Below are positions 54,182-64,000 of a stretch of 64,000 nt of DNA, in pieces (position 1 is the stretch's first letter; each line of letters opens with the position of its first letter). Origin of the DNA: Chondrus crispus (lineage: Eukaryota; Rhodophyta; Florideophyceae; Gigartinales; Gigartinaceae); contig NW_005179052.1 in assembly GCF_000350225.1 (NCBI RefSeq), positions 34,156 through 98,155 on the forward strand, in the 5' to 3' direction. Under the pieces are notes generated by a model. The model ran no database searches. It was not told the origin of the DNA and saw nothing but the letters and a program-made list of their open reading frames with translations. A program made the position numbers and the translations under genes.

Positions 54182-55139
54182 ACATCTGCCTTCTCCGTCT
54201 CGCCTCTCCTTGCCTGCGCGGACCTCCTTGAGGGGAGGCCTCATCGACTCTCCAAGCGGTGCGAGCGTGCACGCGGGAGTAGGCGCAGCTCCGGTGGTCG
54301 GTATGCGCAGTGCGGCCCCCCGGTCCGATGCCGTTGCGTTTTCCTTCGCGGAAAATCGGCCTTTTTCTAAATAAAATAAGCCCAATTTTTCCGTTCGGAG
54401 GTGGCTTTTTGCCTTTTTGACGAGCTCCGATTGGGTGGTCTTCCAAATCGGAGGCGTTCCGAACCGCCCCCCATGCGCCGCCGCGCGCCGTCATTGGCTG
54501 CGGCCACCGGGTACAGTACACTATGCACCACATGTACTGTACCCCGGCCATTCTGTGTCGGTGATTGGGTTTGGGGACCGCATGGCTTCACAGCAATTCG
54601 TCCCCATCCCCCATCATCCATGGCCGACCCCGGGGGCGCTCAGTGACCTGGGCGCTCTCTCGGAGGTCCCTGGATGGTACCGTTCGGTTGCGCCCCGCCT
54701 TGGCGGGCGCCAGGTACAGACCCAGGCCCCACCCGGAGGGCTACAGTGCCTCTCCATAAGCAGGCGCTCCTCCAGGGTAGTGGTGCCAATGTACCGATGT
54801 ACGGCACCCCCCCGGAGGGCTGGGTATTTTGTCCCCTCGGACGCCCCTCTTTTCCACCGGCACGTACAGTACGCGGGGGTCTCGACCCTTGCCGTTGCGG
54901 GGAGACCCCTCTGACCTCGCTGGGTCCTTTTCCGGGGCGATTGGGGGCGTACGGGTGCGCCTCCGGCCACTTCGCCGACAACCCCGATGTGGAAACTGTA
55001 AAAACGACTAGAAACCAATAAAAACTTATCTCGTTTCCAATCGGTTGACACCTCGCCATGACGGCTTTTTCGGAGTGGATACTCCCGGGTCCGGCTTGAC
55101 GAGGTGAGCACGATGCCGTTCTCAGAAGTGGGCTACGAT

Positions 55140-55145
55140 TTTATT
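55140..55145 (-). terminator. Minus-strand AATAAA, distal copy
   Basis: Part of the same tandem unit as in A (GCGGGCTCAATAAAATCGTAG). Candidate 3' end for truncated gag-pol RNA. Confidence 0.4.
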
Positions 55146-55296
55146 GAGCCCGCTAGGCGTCAAAACAGAGCCCAAAGTCGGCCGAAATTGGCGGCTAGTC
55201 CGCCGGGGTCGATATTGACCGTTTTTCGGACCTTATACTGTCCGAAGCGCCTTGACGCGGGGAGTACGATACCGTTGTCGGCGGTGGGCTACGATT

Positions 55297-55302
55297 TTTA
55301 TT
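55297..55302 (-). terminator. Minus-strand AATAAA, proximal copy
   Basis: GCTCAATAAAAATCGTAGCC, 157 nt from the distal copy, the same period as in A. Confidence 0.4.
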
Positions 55303-55807
55303 GAGCCCGCTAGGGGCTCAAACGTAGCCCGAACTTCGACGTAATTGCCAAACCGAACGGTGTCACCCCTCACAATTTGGTCCCTGGATTTTTGCCGCAG
55401 GTCACTGCACCTGTACGGGAATGGCACTTGGCAATTTTTGCCACGTGTCGGGGGTCGCGCCGCCGCTGCAAGTATCCGAGACAGTATTTATCTTGGGCAC
55501 CGCGGGCGTGCCGTAGCTCCCCATCGTCGACCATGGTCGACCTCGGGGGACACCTAGTGACCTAGGCGATCCCCCTGAGTCCCTGGACTTCACCGTTTCG
55601 GATTACACGCCTGATAGGCGGCGTGTACAGTATTTGACACACGGCACCTCCCCGGAGGGCTGGCCAGTTTTGTAACTCAGGCCCTTAGTTCGGGGGGTGA
55701 CGGAGTCGACTGTCAGCAGTAGTTCAGAGGGTGCAAAGCCCATCGTAGTGCGTATAGTTCCGAGCGGTAGTGACGGTCCCGTAGGAGGCTTCCGCCCCCC
55801 GCATGCG

Positions 55808-58800
55808 CTACATGCGGGTGGTCTCAATAGGTACAGTATCCGGGAGACCCCCCTTCTTAGCTTGCGCCACCGAGCGGAACTGAGCTCGGTGGGCTCGCCA
55901 ATACCGATCGATAAAGGCTTGTGGTAGGCCCTCCGCGGGTTCGAATGTATCATCCGCAGGGGTGTAGCCATACCACCGCACTTTGTATTCCAAACCGGTA
56001 GGCGTGTCGCGATGCGCTACGAGACGCTCGACGACGAACTCCTCGGGGGTATTAGCACCGTCCCCATGAGGAGGATTAATCCATTCAGAAGGGGCACTTA
56101 TGCCTCCTGTAGGCATGGTCCGGTCCCCCGGGCCCCTCGGCATCCGCGTGAAGCGGTCAATACTGACTCGTACAGGAAGCCCATCTCGCTCCACAGTAAC
56201 GGTCGTGTCCGTGGCTTGGCGGACACGAAAGGGTCCTTCCGTCTTCGGTAAAAGCTTGACGGACATGTCGTCCGTCCCAAGCCCCTGTCCGTCACGGCCA
56301 CGTCGTTCAGCCGCTCGGAGGGCTCGGGGAGGGCGATCCACGTAGACTTGATCGCCCTCCTGTATTACCGGTCGGAATCGGACTTTCTTATCGAAGTTCT
56401 CCTTATACCGCTTCTGGGCCGCGGTCATCTTTACCCGCGCACGGTCGAAGACATCCCGCAGCTTGCGAAAAGTCGCCCGCTTGTACTGTACGGGAGTACG
56501 TGGGTCGTCATGGGCGACTCCCGCAGCCTGGGGCGCTGTACCCGCGACGGTTAATCCGGACGGTTGTCTTGTCAACACCAGGTCAAACGGAGTAGTCTCT
56601 GTTGACCGGTGGACTTGTATGTCATAAGCATACGTCAGAGGCTGGAGGAAGTCGTCCCAGTCTCGCTGGTGCTCCTCGACATAATGTCAGAGCCTCTGTA
56701 CGATGGTCTTATTAAACCGTTCGGTCTGCCCATTAGTTTGCGGGTGGTACGCTTTCGTCAAATAGTGACGTATGCCCAGCAACGAGCACACGGCGTCGAA
56801 GAACTTCGCCGCAAATTGCGGACCGTTATCGGTAAGGACGTACTGTGGTGCTCCGTAGACGTACACCCAGTTGTCCAGGAATGCGTTATCCACCACGGCT
56901 GCGGTTGTCGTACGAAGAGCGATACTGCGCGTGAGCTTCGAGAACCGGTCGGTAATCACAAGGACGAACCGATTCCCATGTGCGGTCTTCGGCAACGGAC
57001 CCAGGAGGTCCATTGCGACAAACTCCAAGGGCCCAGCCGCCGGGAATAGTTTCATGTCCTTTGGATGACGTACAATCGTGCCCCGTGTCGCAGAGCACGA
57101 TTGACAGTTCCGTACGGTGGCTTACACGTCGTTGGCCATGTGGGGCCAGTAGTACTCCCTTCTCAGGGTATAGTACATCCTGGTCCCACCGGGGTGTCCA
57201 GCCAACCTCAGGTGGTGTGCCAAATACAGCACCTTGGCCCTTAACCGCTTCGGGACGACGCGTTGCAGTGTCCCATCAAGAGGGGACCTCCGCACCAAGA
57301 AACCGTAACGGTCCACGTCATACTTTGAGTCTGGCTCTCCGACAGTTTGGGCGGCATGGATGCAGAACTCGTCCGCCGCCTGTGCTTGGATAAATTCTTC
57401 AACCGACAGGGACGATACGTCCGTTTGTTCGGAAGTTACGGCAAGGGCCTGGGGCCTCTTTCGCGCATTCTCAGGACTCCGTTCGGTAGCTGTGTCCCAG
57501 TCAATATCTACGGGCCTCACGTCAGGCTCCTGTCTTGACACTTGAACGACGAAGCACGGGACTTCGTCGTCTACCGCGGCGGTTTCCCCTTCGTCCGTTC
57601 GGAGGCGAGATACCCCATCCGCCAATTGGTGTTTGACACCCGGCCGGTATTGTACGTCCTAGTCGTAATCGGCCAGGCGTAACCGCCAGCGGGCGAGCCG
57701 GCCGGAGCTTTCCGCCAAGTTGAGGACCCACCGGAGGGCCTCATGGTCCGTTCGGAGGTTGAAGGTGGCACCATACAGGTAAGCGCGTAATGCCAGGATG
57801 CTCCAGACGACTGCAAGGCACTCCTTCTCGGTCGTCGTGTAATTCTTCTCAGCATCCGTGAGACTACGGCTCCAGTAGCCAATCGGTAATTTATCTCCGG
57901 TCGGCTGGTCTTGCAGCAGGGCAGACCCCACTTGGTACGCACATGCGTCCGTGTCGAGTGTGTACTTGTAACCGTGACGGGGTAGAGCCAGGATGGGCGG
58001 TGAGACCAGCCTCTTCTTTAGCTCGGCAAAGGCCTCATATTCCGAATCGGATAGGACTCCCAGTTCGAAGGGGTGATCCTTGCTCGTCTTCCTATTGAGG
58101 GGAGCGGCAATTTTGGCGAAGTTCGGGATGAACCGCCTGTAGACATTGCACATCCCCAGGAAGGAGCGTAATTCCGTTTGGTTAGAGGGAGGTAGCGCCC
58201 GCTCGATAGCGATGACGTTGCGCCTCTCGACCTCTAACCGTCCCGGTCGGATTATGTGCCCCAGGTACGTCACTGAAGTGTCGAAGAATGTACATTTCGA
58301 TATCTTCAGCGATACCCCGGCGGTTTACAGCAGTTGTAGTACCTCCCGAACGCGGTCGAGGTGTTCCGTAACGGCGTTAGAGTACACGATGACGTCATCC
58401 AAGTACACCAATGCGGTTTCCCATTTAACTCGGGAGAGGATGATGTCCACAGCCCTTTGGAAAGTGGCTGGGGCATTCTTTAGACCGAACGGCATCCGCA
58501 CAAACCGGTATAGACCGCAGTGCGACGCGAACGTCGTCTTATCGCGGTCCTCCTCGGCGACTTCAACTTGCCAGTATCCACTATTGCAATCAAGCGTAGT
58601 GAATACTGTAGCGTCGCCGAGTGAGTCGATGCACTCATCCATTCGCGGTAGGGGATAGGAATCCCGGATGGTAAGTGCGTTTAGCTTGCGGTAGTCCACA
58701 CAGAACCGCATGGTACCGTCCTTTTTGGGTACCAAGACCACAGGACTGGCCCATTCTGCCGTGGCCGGCTCGATGACGGCGGCCCGCAGCATGCGGTTCA

Positions 58801-60113
58801 CCTCGGTTTGTTCCTTTTCCCGTGTGGTTGGACCAGCCCGGTACGGAGCTTGGTAGATGGGATTGGCCCCGTCTTGAGGTAGATGCGGTGATTGGTGGCA
58901 CCAATCTTCCTGAGGCGGCCATTCCATATCTCTTTGAATTCGGAGAGCGTAGCTACTATTTTTTCGCGTAGCTCTCCGTCTTCCTCACCGATGTGGACAT
59001 CCTCGGTCCACAATCGGGGGGCTTCATCCGTGTCGGTTCTCTCCTGTTCTTCTTCCGTATCGGACTTGTCTTGTCCCGCATCCTGTACGGTACCCAAAGG
59101 GGGTACTGTAGGGGGAAGATTATTTTTGTTTCCTCCCCCCTCCTTAGCTTCAGACACTCCTGTGGCTGGCTGAAGGGCTAGGATGTGGGTCGGCGATGGT
59201 AGCGCGAGTCCGATAACGGTGTGTTTGGGGAGATGGACCGCATTATGGCTAAAATTGCTCATTATTCCGGAAAACGGAATGTCTGGCTTTATATCCACTA
59301 CTCCCTGCGCCATAAGCGACTGGTTCTTCTCTGCCGTGCGGGGATGGTTCTGTAAGAAGTAGAGCCCGGCGACCGGCGTCGCCACCCGTACGGTTGCTTG
59401 CGTCATGGGGGAATTGTAATTCCCCGCACCATGCGTATTTTCCGAGACGGTGTGTTGCTCGGAAACGGCTTGGTTCTTGGCGATTTTTCTGTTTCCGTTC
59501 GGTGTTCCTTATGAGTAAATTTGGATGACGTCGTGCCTGTAAGTGCGACTGAGGGGGCATGATGGAAGAGAACCCTCCGTCGCGGTGGTAGAATTGCCTT
59601 GATATGTTGGTCTATAAAGGTGGTCCCTAATATACAATCCACAGCCAGGCGGTGACCACGAGAAACTTGACCCTGGCTGTGAAATCTCCGATGCGGACGT
59701 AGAGTGTAAGCTGTCCAAGGGCGCTCATTGAGCGATTGGAGGCGTCCACCAGCGGTGCGCTCTTTACCGGACGGATGGTCGCGGGCCATGGCTCGGCCAC
59801 ACAGCGTATATGGATGAGGTTGGACGCTGCCCCCGAGTCTAGGACTGTGTACAGTGCCCGCATATTCTCTTGTCGCAGCCCTACCGTGGCGGAAACCTTA
59901 TAGTTCTGCCTCTTGAAGAAGCAGATAGGTTCCGCTGCGGTCTGCGCGTCTTTCGTTCCGTTCGGTTCTGCTGCCTGAGTTGAGGGGGAAGGATCCTCCG
60001 GGGTGAGGCAGACAGGGAGTTTTGACGACGTCGCCTCTACGCGTCCTCCCTGTCTTCCTCCGTGAGTTGGAGATCCTCCTCCTCCTCAGCGACCAGCTTC
60101 TCCGCCTTGTCAA
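55808..60113 (-). pseudogene. pol: pol of element B: protease, RT, RNase H, integrase, chromodomain, with multiple lesions
   Basis: Protease LDSGAAS (near 59840) in the -1 frame to gag. Frameshifts relative to A lie at short G/C runs near 59655, 59407 and 58870. RT with PLPRMDE, SGYWQ and YLDD (near 58400) ends at TAA 58325-58327, the same stop codon as in A. Further stops are TAG 57659-57661 (near the RNase H end), TAA 57122-57124 (integrase finger) and TGA 56687-56689 (integrase core, CGA in A). The chromodomain (KVRWYGYTPADDTFEP, near 55900-56010) is intact and not interrupted by the solo LTR seen in A. No full enzyme can be made. Confidence 0.9.
55845..55859 (-). other. Internal polypurine tract of element B
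   Basis: TAAGAAGGGGGGTCT on the minus strand. Same sequence and place as 30659-30673 in A. Confidence 0.8.
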
Positions 60114-62499
60114 CCCCCTCGTCCACCAGGTTGACCGGCATGGTTTGAGATGAGGAATTTCCTAGCCACATCGGTCCCTGTGGACGACTGAATGGAAACC
60201 CAGGGCGGAGCCCCTGTCGGATGCGTAACTTTTGATAGTTCGCTTCCATCGCTGTTAGGAGCTGGGCTCGCAGCGAGGCGTCCGCAATAATGGGGCAGCT
60301 TTCCTGTCGGTGAGTGGGGTCCAGACAGAACCGGCACGGAGGCGGTCCCCACCTTGCGCGTTGGTCCCCGCTTCCGTAGCGGCGGCCATAACCGGCTACA
60401 GTGGACGTTGGGGCTACAGCCCCTCCCACTGCCGGTACCGGAGAAGGATGGAAACTTGTTGGCGGCGAGCTCACGGTACTTGCGTGTACTGTGGGGCTCG
60501 TCATCGCCAATATTCTTTCTGCGTTGGGTGAGGCGCCTGCATAGGCGGCGTCCGACGAGGACTCGACGGATAACACCGGAATCTTTCTTACCGAGCGGTT
60601 GAAAGCAATCTTGCCTGTCGCGTCACGGGACGCGACGTTCGATGGCAATAAGTGCCGCCTTGCCGAACGGTGTGTCTCCCCGATGGCTTGTGCGTACCTA
60701 GCGACCGCCTGGTAGTCTACCGTGGCGTGTGTCGCTAGATAATTCCGCACTTGCGCGCACGTCGCTGGGAGCAATCCCTCGACGTACAGCGACTTGAGCG
60801 GACGGTCTGAGAAGACAGTACCGCATCGGAGGGCCTTGTCCCACAGCTGATTGCTGTAGGTTTCTTCCGTCATGTTAGAACTCTGACGGAAGGAAACCAC
60901 TTCGGTGTAGGCCTCGGCGATAGTTTCGTCGGTAGCGTAGGTCCGTAATAGGAAATTGACTACCTCCTCGTCACTCTCGAGCATGTCGCGTTGCTCGGCG
61001 TCCACCGTCATGGTATTACCCATAAGGCGGGACTGCAGTAGAGCATGCGCCTGTCCGGTTAAGTAAAATTGAAAGCACCATACGGCAGCTCCCTGGTTTA
61101 CCCCATTATGGTCGCAACCCATCTTAAACCGGGCAAAGAAGCCCAATACCGCTATCGGATCTTGTCCACTGAACGTGTGGGATTTCATCTGCACGTCCAG
61201 CTTCTTGCGGATACGTCTGATATGCCGCGCGACCTCGGAATTATACCGGGCACTGCGACGTTCCAACCGGTAGGTCTTGTAATTAACCGCTTTGGTGAAT
61301 AAATCATTAAGCGGTTTAATCACATCGACCCTCTTGGTGGGGGCTGACCGTTCGGTAGTCCGACGACTTCTACCCGGTCGGCGCCCCTGGTCGTGCGGCT
61401 CGGGGTCTGTACTGTAGCCCTCTGAGCCTGACCACTTGCGTCGGTGGCTACGGTCTCGCCGGCTGCCCGGGTGGCGCCGATCTTCGTCGCTGGTCGAATC
61501 AGGCGAGCTTCCGTCGGAAGGAAATTCATCTCCTCGACGACGGGCTCCTGCCCAAGACCTATAGGGACGGTAATCTTGCCGGACGGCTTTTCTGTCACCG
61601 TACGGTTCTTCTTCGGAGTACTCCTCCTCTTCCTCCGGTAATGGCCAGCGCCTTGTGCGTCGGGACTTGGGACCGTAACGAAAAGACGAGCGATTTTCTG
61701 TCTCGCCATACCTCGTCAGATTTTCTGTCTCATGACGAGGGTGTCTTCCGTATCGGTCATAGGTCGCGGGGTCCTTGTCTGTCGGACCCCGTGTAACACC
61801 CTGAAGTTCGGGCAGGTATATAGGTGGGTCCTCCGGGTGAGGGCCCGCCTCCGGGTGAGGGGCCATATATACCTGTGTCGGTCTCGTATCTCCCGTTCCG
61901 GTTCTTATTAATTTGAGAGGTGCCGTAGCAGTCGTAGGAGGATGAGGTGCCTCAGCTACAGTACCGTTCGGATTGAAGTTGGCGAGGCGAGCCTCGACAG
62001 CTATGTTGATAGCTGTCTGGAGGCTCTGCCCCAACGGTGTAAGATGATCTCCGGGGTCGAGTGCCTCTCGGAGCTCACGCTCTACGAGGGCACCGACGAC
62101 GTCGTTGATGACGGGCGTGACGACGGCCCGGACTTGTTTGTCAACAGACGGCGGAACCGTTCGGGTAATCGCACCCTCGACGTGGCGAGGAACCTCTTCA
62201 ACGAGAGCTTCCTCCAGCCACGTCTGCATGCGCGGCCAGAGGGTATTTAATGCCCACTGGGAGCGGTGTTCGGTACCTGCTCGACCAGCAAGGGCCGGGA
62301 CCGCTCCAGGGGCCGTCCCCTCCGTATTGGTTGGGTTCTGCCCTGTACCGGGTGTCACCAGTAGCAGTGACTCCGGGTTTTCGACACGGGGGCGCACGGA
62401 CCCGGGTGGTCCGCTGCGCGTACTGGCCAGGGCTGAGCCGGAGCGAGTACTGCCTTGTCCCGAACCAGAGTCTTCCGCAGAGGTTCCGTTCGGATTCAT
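60037..62499 (-). CDS. gag: gag of element B, intact, 820 aa
   Basis: Uninterrupted frame from ATG 62499 (MNPNGTS) to the stop at 60037, equal in length to the A gag. An N-terminal Ser/Gly/Pro region is followed by a helical segment with VERELREAL and a central Arg/Tyr/Asp/Ser low-complexity region. The capsid-like segment begins VDVIKPLNDLF and includes NYKTYRLERR and HTFSGQDPI. The zinc knuckle C-x2-C-x4-H-x4-C (CRFCLDPTHRQESC) is near 60300-60340. The acidic tail ends EEDREDA. It is the only intact Gag of this family here and could, in principle, package defective relatives. Expression would depend on the 5' LTR at 62635-63231. Confidence 0.9.
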   Translation of the reverse strand: MNPNGTSAEDSGSGQGSTRSGSALASTRSGPPGSVRPRVENPESLLLVTPGTGQNPTNTEGTAPGAVPALAGRAGTEHRSQWALNTLWPRMQTWLEEALVEEVPRHVEGAITRTVPPSVDKQVRAVVTPVINDVVGALVERELREALDPGDHLTPLGQSLQTAINIAVEARLANFNPNGTVAEAPHPPTTATAPLKLIRTGTGDTRPTQVYMAPHPEAGPHPEDPPIYLPELQGVTRGPTDKDPATYDRYGRHPRHETENLTRYGETENRSSFRYGPKSRRTRRWPLPEEEEEYSEEEPYGDRKAVRQDYRPYRSWAGARRRGDEFPSDGSSPDSTSDEDRRHPGSRRDRSHRRKWSGSEGYSTDPEPHDQGRRPGRSRRTTERSAPTKRVDVIKPLNDLFTKAVNYKTYRLERRSARYNSEVARHIRRIRKKLDVQMKSHTFSGQDPIAVLGFFARFKMGCDHNGVNQGAAVWCFQFYLTGQAHALLQSRLMGNTMTVDAEQRDMLESDEEVVNFLLRTYATDETIAEAYTEVVSFRQSSNMTEETYSNQLWDKALRCGTVFSDRPLKSLYVEGLLPATCAQVRNYLATHATVDYQAVARYAQAIGETHRSARRHLLPSNVASRDATGKIAFNRSVRKIPVLSVESSSDAAYAGASPNAERILAMTSPTVHASTVSSPPTSFHPSPVPAVGGAVAPTSTVAGYGRRYGSGDQRARWGPPPCRFCLDPTHRQESCPIIADASLRAQLLTAMEANYQKLRIRQGLRPGFPFSRPQGPMWLGNSSSQTMPVNLVDEGVDKAEKLVAEEEEDLQLTEEDREDA

Positions 62500-62612
62500 C
62501 TTGACTTCTTGCTTCAACCGGGGGTTGATACGTGTTTTTCAACTTGTCCACGTACCGAATCGGATGTCTTCTTTCCTGAGCTCGACGGTGAGGGTCTAGA
62601 AACCCCAGGCGT

Positions 62613-62630
62613 CCCTCCACAAGAGTACCA
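62613..62630 (-). other. Putative primer-binding site, element B
   Basis: Minus strand TGGTACTCTTGTGGAGGG, 4 nt from the LTR, identical to A. Confidence 0.5.
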
Positions 62631-62634
62631 AAAA

Positions 62635-63231
62635 TGTGGTACAACCGTAGGGACGCTAAACCGTAAATGGAAAAGGACAGGCTGTACCTAAAATGAGGGA
62701 GCCTAGGGGACCGTTACACTGGAGCGTCAGGCAGAATAATCCGGAACGGTAGGAAGCACAAGACAAGGGGGCACACCGCACTGGACACGCGCAGTCGTAC
62801 TGGGGTGTAGAGCAGTACGACCGGTGGCGAGCTGGAAACCTGAGGGTCTTAACCGTCCGGAGAAAGGACTAGGGTCGGAAGTAAGGGGAGGCGTGCTTGC
62901 CTCGGTTTACCTCCAGCCCGGTGCCCCCCTATCTTATACTCCCTAGTAGGGCGGTGGCACCGGACGGACTACAGTAGCTGTACATACTGTAGACAGCTTA
63001 CTGTAGCTTACGGTAACTAAAAATGAACTACTGTACTAACCCATCGATCGGTCGCGCACCACGTGTACATCTGCACTGGCTGGTGCTACTAACTACACGT
63101 GGACTCCCACGTGGCCACATCTACACGTGCTAGTCACGTATGCACCGTATCGGTTAACATCTTACTACTGTACTTGGCGAGGCCTCTGGCGCCCGCCTAG
63201 TACAGTAGCGCCACTTGGCAATTGTACCACA
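62635..63231 (-). repeat. Element B 5' LTR (597 bp)
   Basis: Ends intact. TATAAG on the minus strand at 62938-62933. Lacks a 4-bp TACT present in the other LTR, among about 35 differences. Confidence 0.95.
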
Positions 63232-63236
63232 TGTAT

Positions 63237-64000
63237 ACGAATACGTCAAACGACACGAAACAATTGGAGCACAAATGATCGCCGCCCGGGTCCCCGACAT
63301 AGCCAACCCATCCACCACAGTGGACTACATGATAGACGGCCTGAAAAAGGACCCCAACACAGCACACATAGGTCTCCAGCTGCTCTCCCTCCAACCGAAG
63401 AGCATCCAAGACTTCGTGCACAAGTACAACAGGATCGACAACTATCGTCTCGCCATCCAACCAAGCAATCCTTGGCAAACAGCAACACCAGCACACCCCG
63501 AATACAACCGCACACCGAAGCAACGTGCACCCCGGCCCATCACACGACACCCCATGACATACCAGCCCAACGCCTGTCGACAACACATCTCCAAAGGTTT
63601 CCGGCGCCCGCAGCAATCCGACGCCAAGTGCCGCGATCCGACACACCCGCGACACCAGAAGGCCTCCAGTGCGCGATCGCTCAAGAAAGCGTTTCCCAAA
63701 GCCCGAGTCATACAGGAACCCTCTTTCCAGACACAACCCGACCAGGAAGCCGACGACACCGAATTGGACGACAACGAAACATACGCAGCAAAGGGTATGT
63801 TCATACTCGACTCCGCTGCACACCCCACCAACACCTCCCGTCCGTTCCCACGCATGAGGCGCCTACCTCGCCCCACCAAATCGATCACAGCCACTAACTA
63901 CTCCACACCATGCACGCATGCCGGCACAATACAAACTTATACGAATAGAGGTCACAGCATACGCCTACGAGCTGTTCACAGCCCCCAAATACCGTATACC
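63237..64000 (+). pseudogene. gag: Ty1/copia Gag-protease ORF, right part, open to the window end
   Basis: Continues the 50343 ORF in the correct frame after removing element B and one duplication. About 254 further codons without a stop. Contains a helical Gag end (SIQDFVHKYNRI), a basic low-complexity linker, and a copia-type protease motif FILDSAAHPTN near 63800 (the D-S-[AG] active site). The zinc knuckle is not clearly complete. The rest of the polyprotein is outside the window. Confidence 0.75.

Larger units (their letters stand above)
54135..55807. other. Element B region between aORF and pol ends (convergent)
   Basis: No gene. Holds the plus-strand AATAAA for the aORF and two minus-strand AATAAA signals for the opposite transcript, so the two transcription units converge here. 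Confidence 0.6.
50701..63231 (-). mobile_element. Element B: Ty3/gypsy chromovirus of the A family, 12.5 kb, with antisense ORF
   Basis: LTRs 50701-51301 and 62635-63231 with TGTGGTACAA / TTGTACCACA ends. Target duplication TGTAT at 50696-50700 and 63232-63236. gag is intact, pol is broken, and the antisense ORF lies on the plus strand. By eye the LTRs differ at roughly 35 of 600 positions, so it is older than A. Confidence 0.95.

Overview
This is a eukaryotic, repeat-dominated window. I infer a red alga (Florideophyceae-like, for example a Chondrus-type genome), with moderate confidence. The reasons are a plant/alga-type Deg9 protease encoded by one uninterrupted exon, compact intron-free small genes with good TATA boxes, and host islands separated by nested LTR retrotransposons. 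No bacterial operon features, rRNA, tRNA or CRISPR were recognised.

Layout. (1) 1-21270 is the 3' part of a Ty3/gypsy element (called D) whose 3' LTR was split by a second, near-complete element of the same family (C, 5594-20338, 14.7 kb, target duplication ATTCT). C carries gag, pol (protease, RT, RNase H, integrase, chromodomain), then a long spacer and an antisense ORF. (2) 21271-22634 is unannotated flank. (3) 22640-34530 is a Ty3/gypsy chromovirus of a second family (A, target duplication CGCCC), with a foreign solo LTR inside its pol gene. (4) 34536-50089 is the host island: a degraded pogo/Tigger-like DNA transposon with TA duplications (36327-38346), a Deg9-like serine protease gene (39036-40604), nested TIR elements containing a 103-bp minisatellite (41517-43173), and three genes for small secreted six-cysteine proteins. 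Two of those three are identical at the coding level and lie in an inverted duplication. (5) From about 50090 a Ty1/copia element begins. Its Gag-protease ORF is split by element B (50701-63231, minus strand, same family as A, target duplication TGTAT) and resumes at 63237 through the window end.

Main discovery candidate. Elements of both gypsy families carry, between the end of pol and the 3' LTR and on the opposite strand, a large antisense ORF (aORF) of about 550-820 codons. The copies in C, D and B share residue patterns (an RG-x3-FF-x-H block, a YP..LP..W..FE block, L[TS]EW, D-F-[VI]-W-[FY], and a C-terminal helical block). Each is followed by AATAAA on its own strand within about 110 nt, and B also has a TATA box in front of it. 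In A and B the module is bounded by two identical 15-nt polypurine tracts, which suggests it was acquired as a cassette. Antisense ORFs at this position are known in plant Tat-lineage gypsy elements (Grande, RIRE2). I know of no description for this group, and the function is unknown.

Element names A-D are local labels. Lesions, LTR differences and frames were read by eye.
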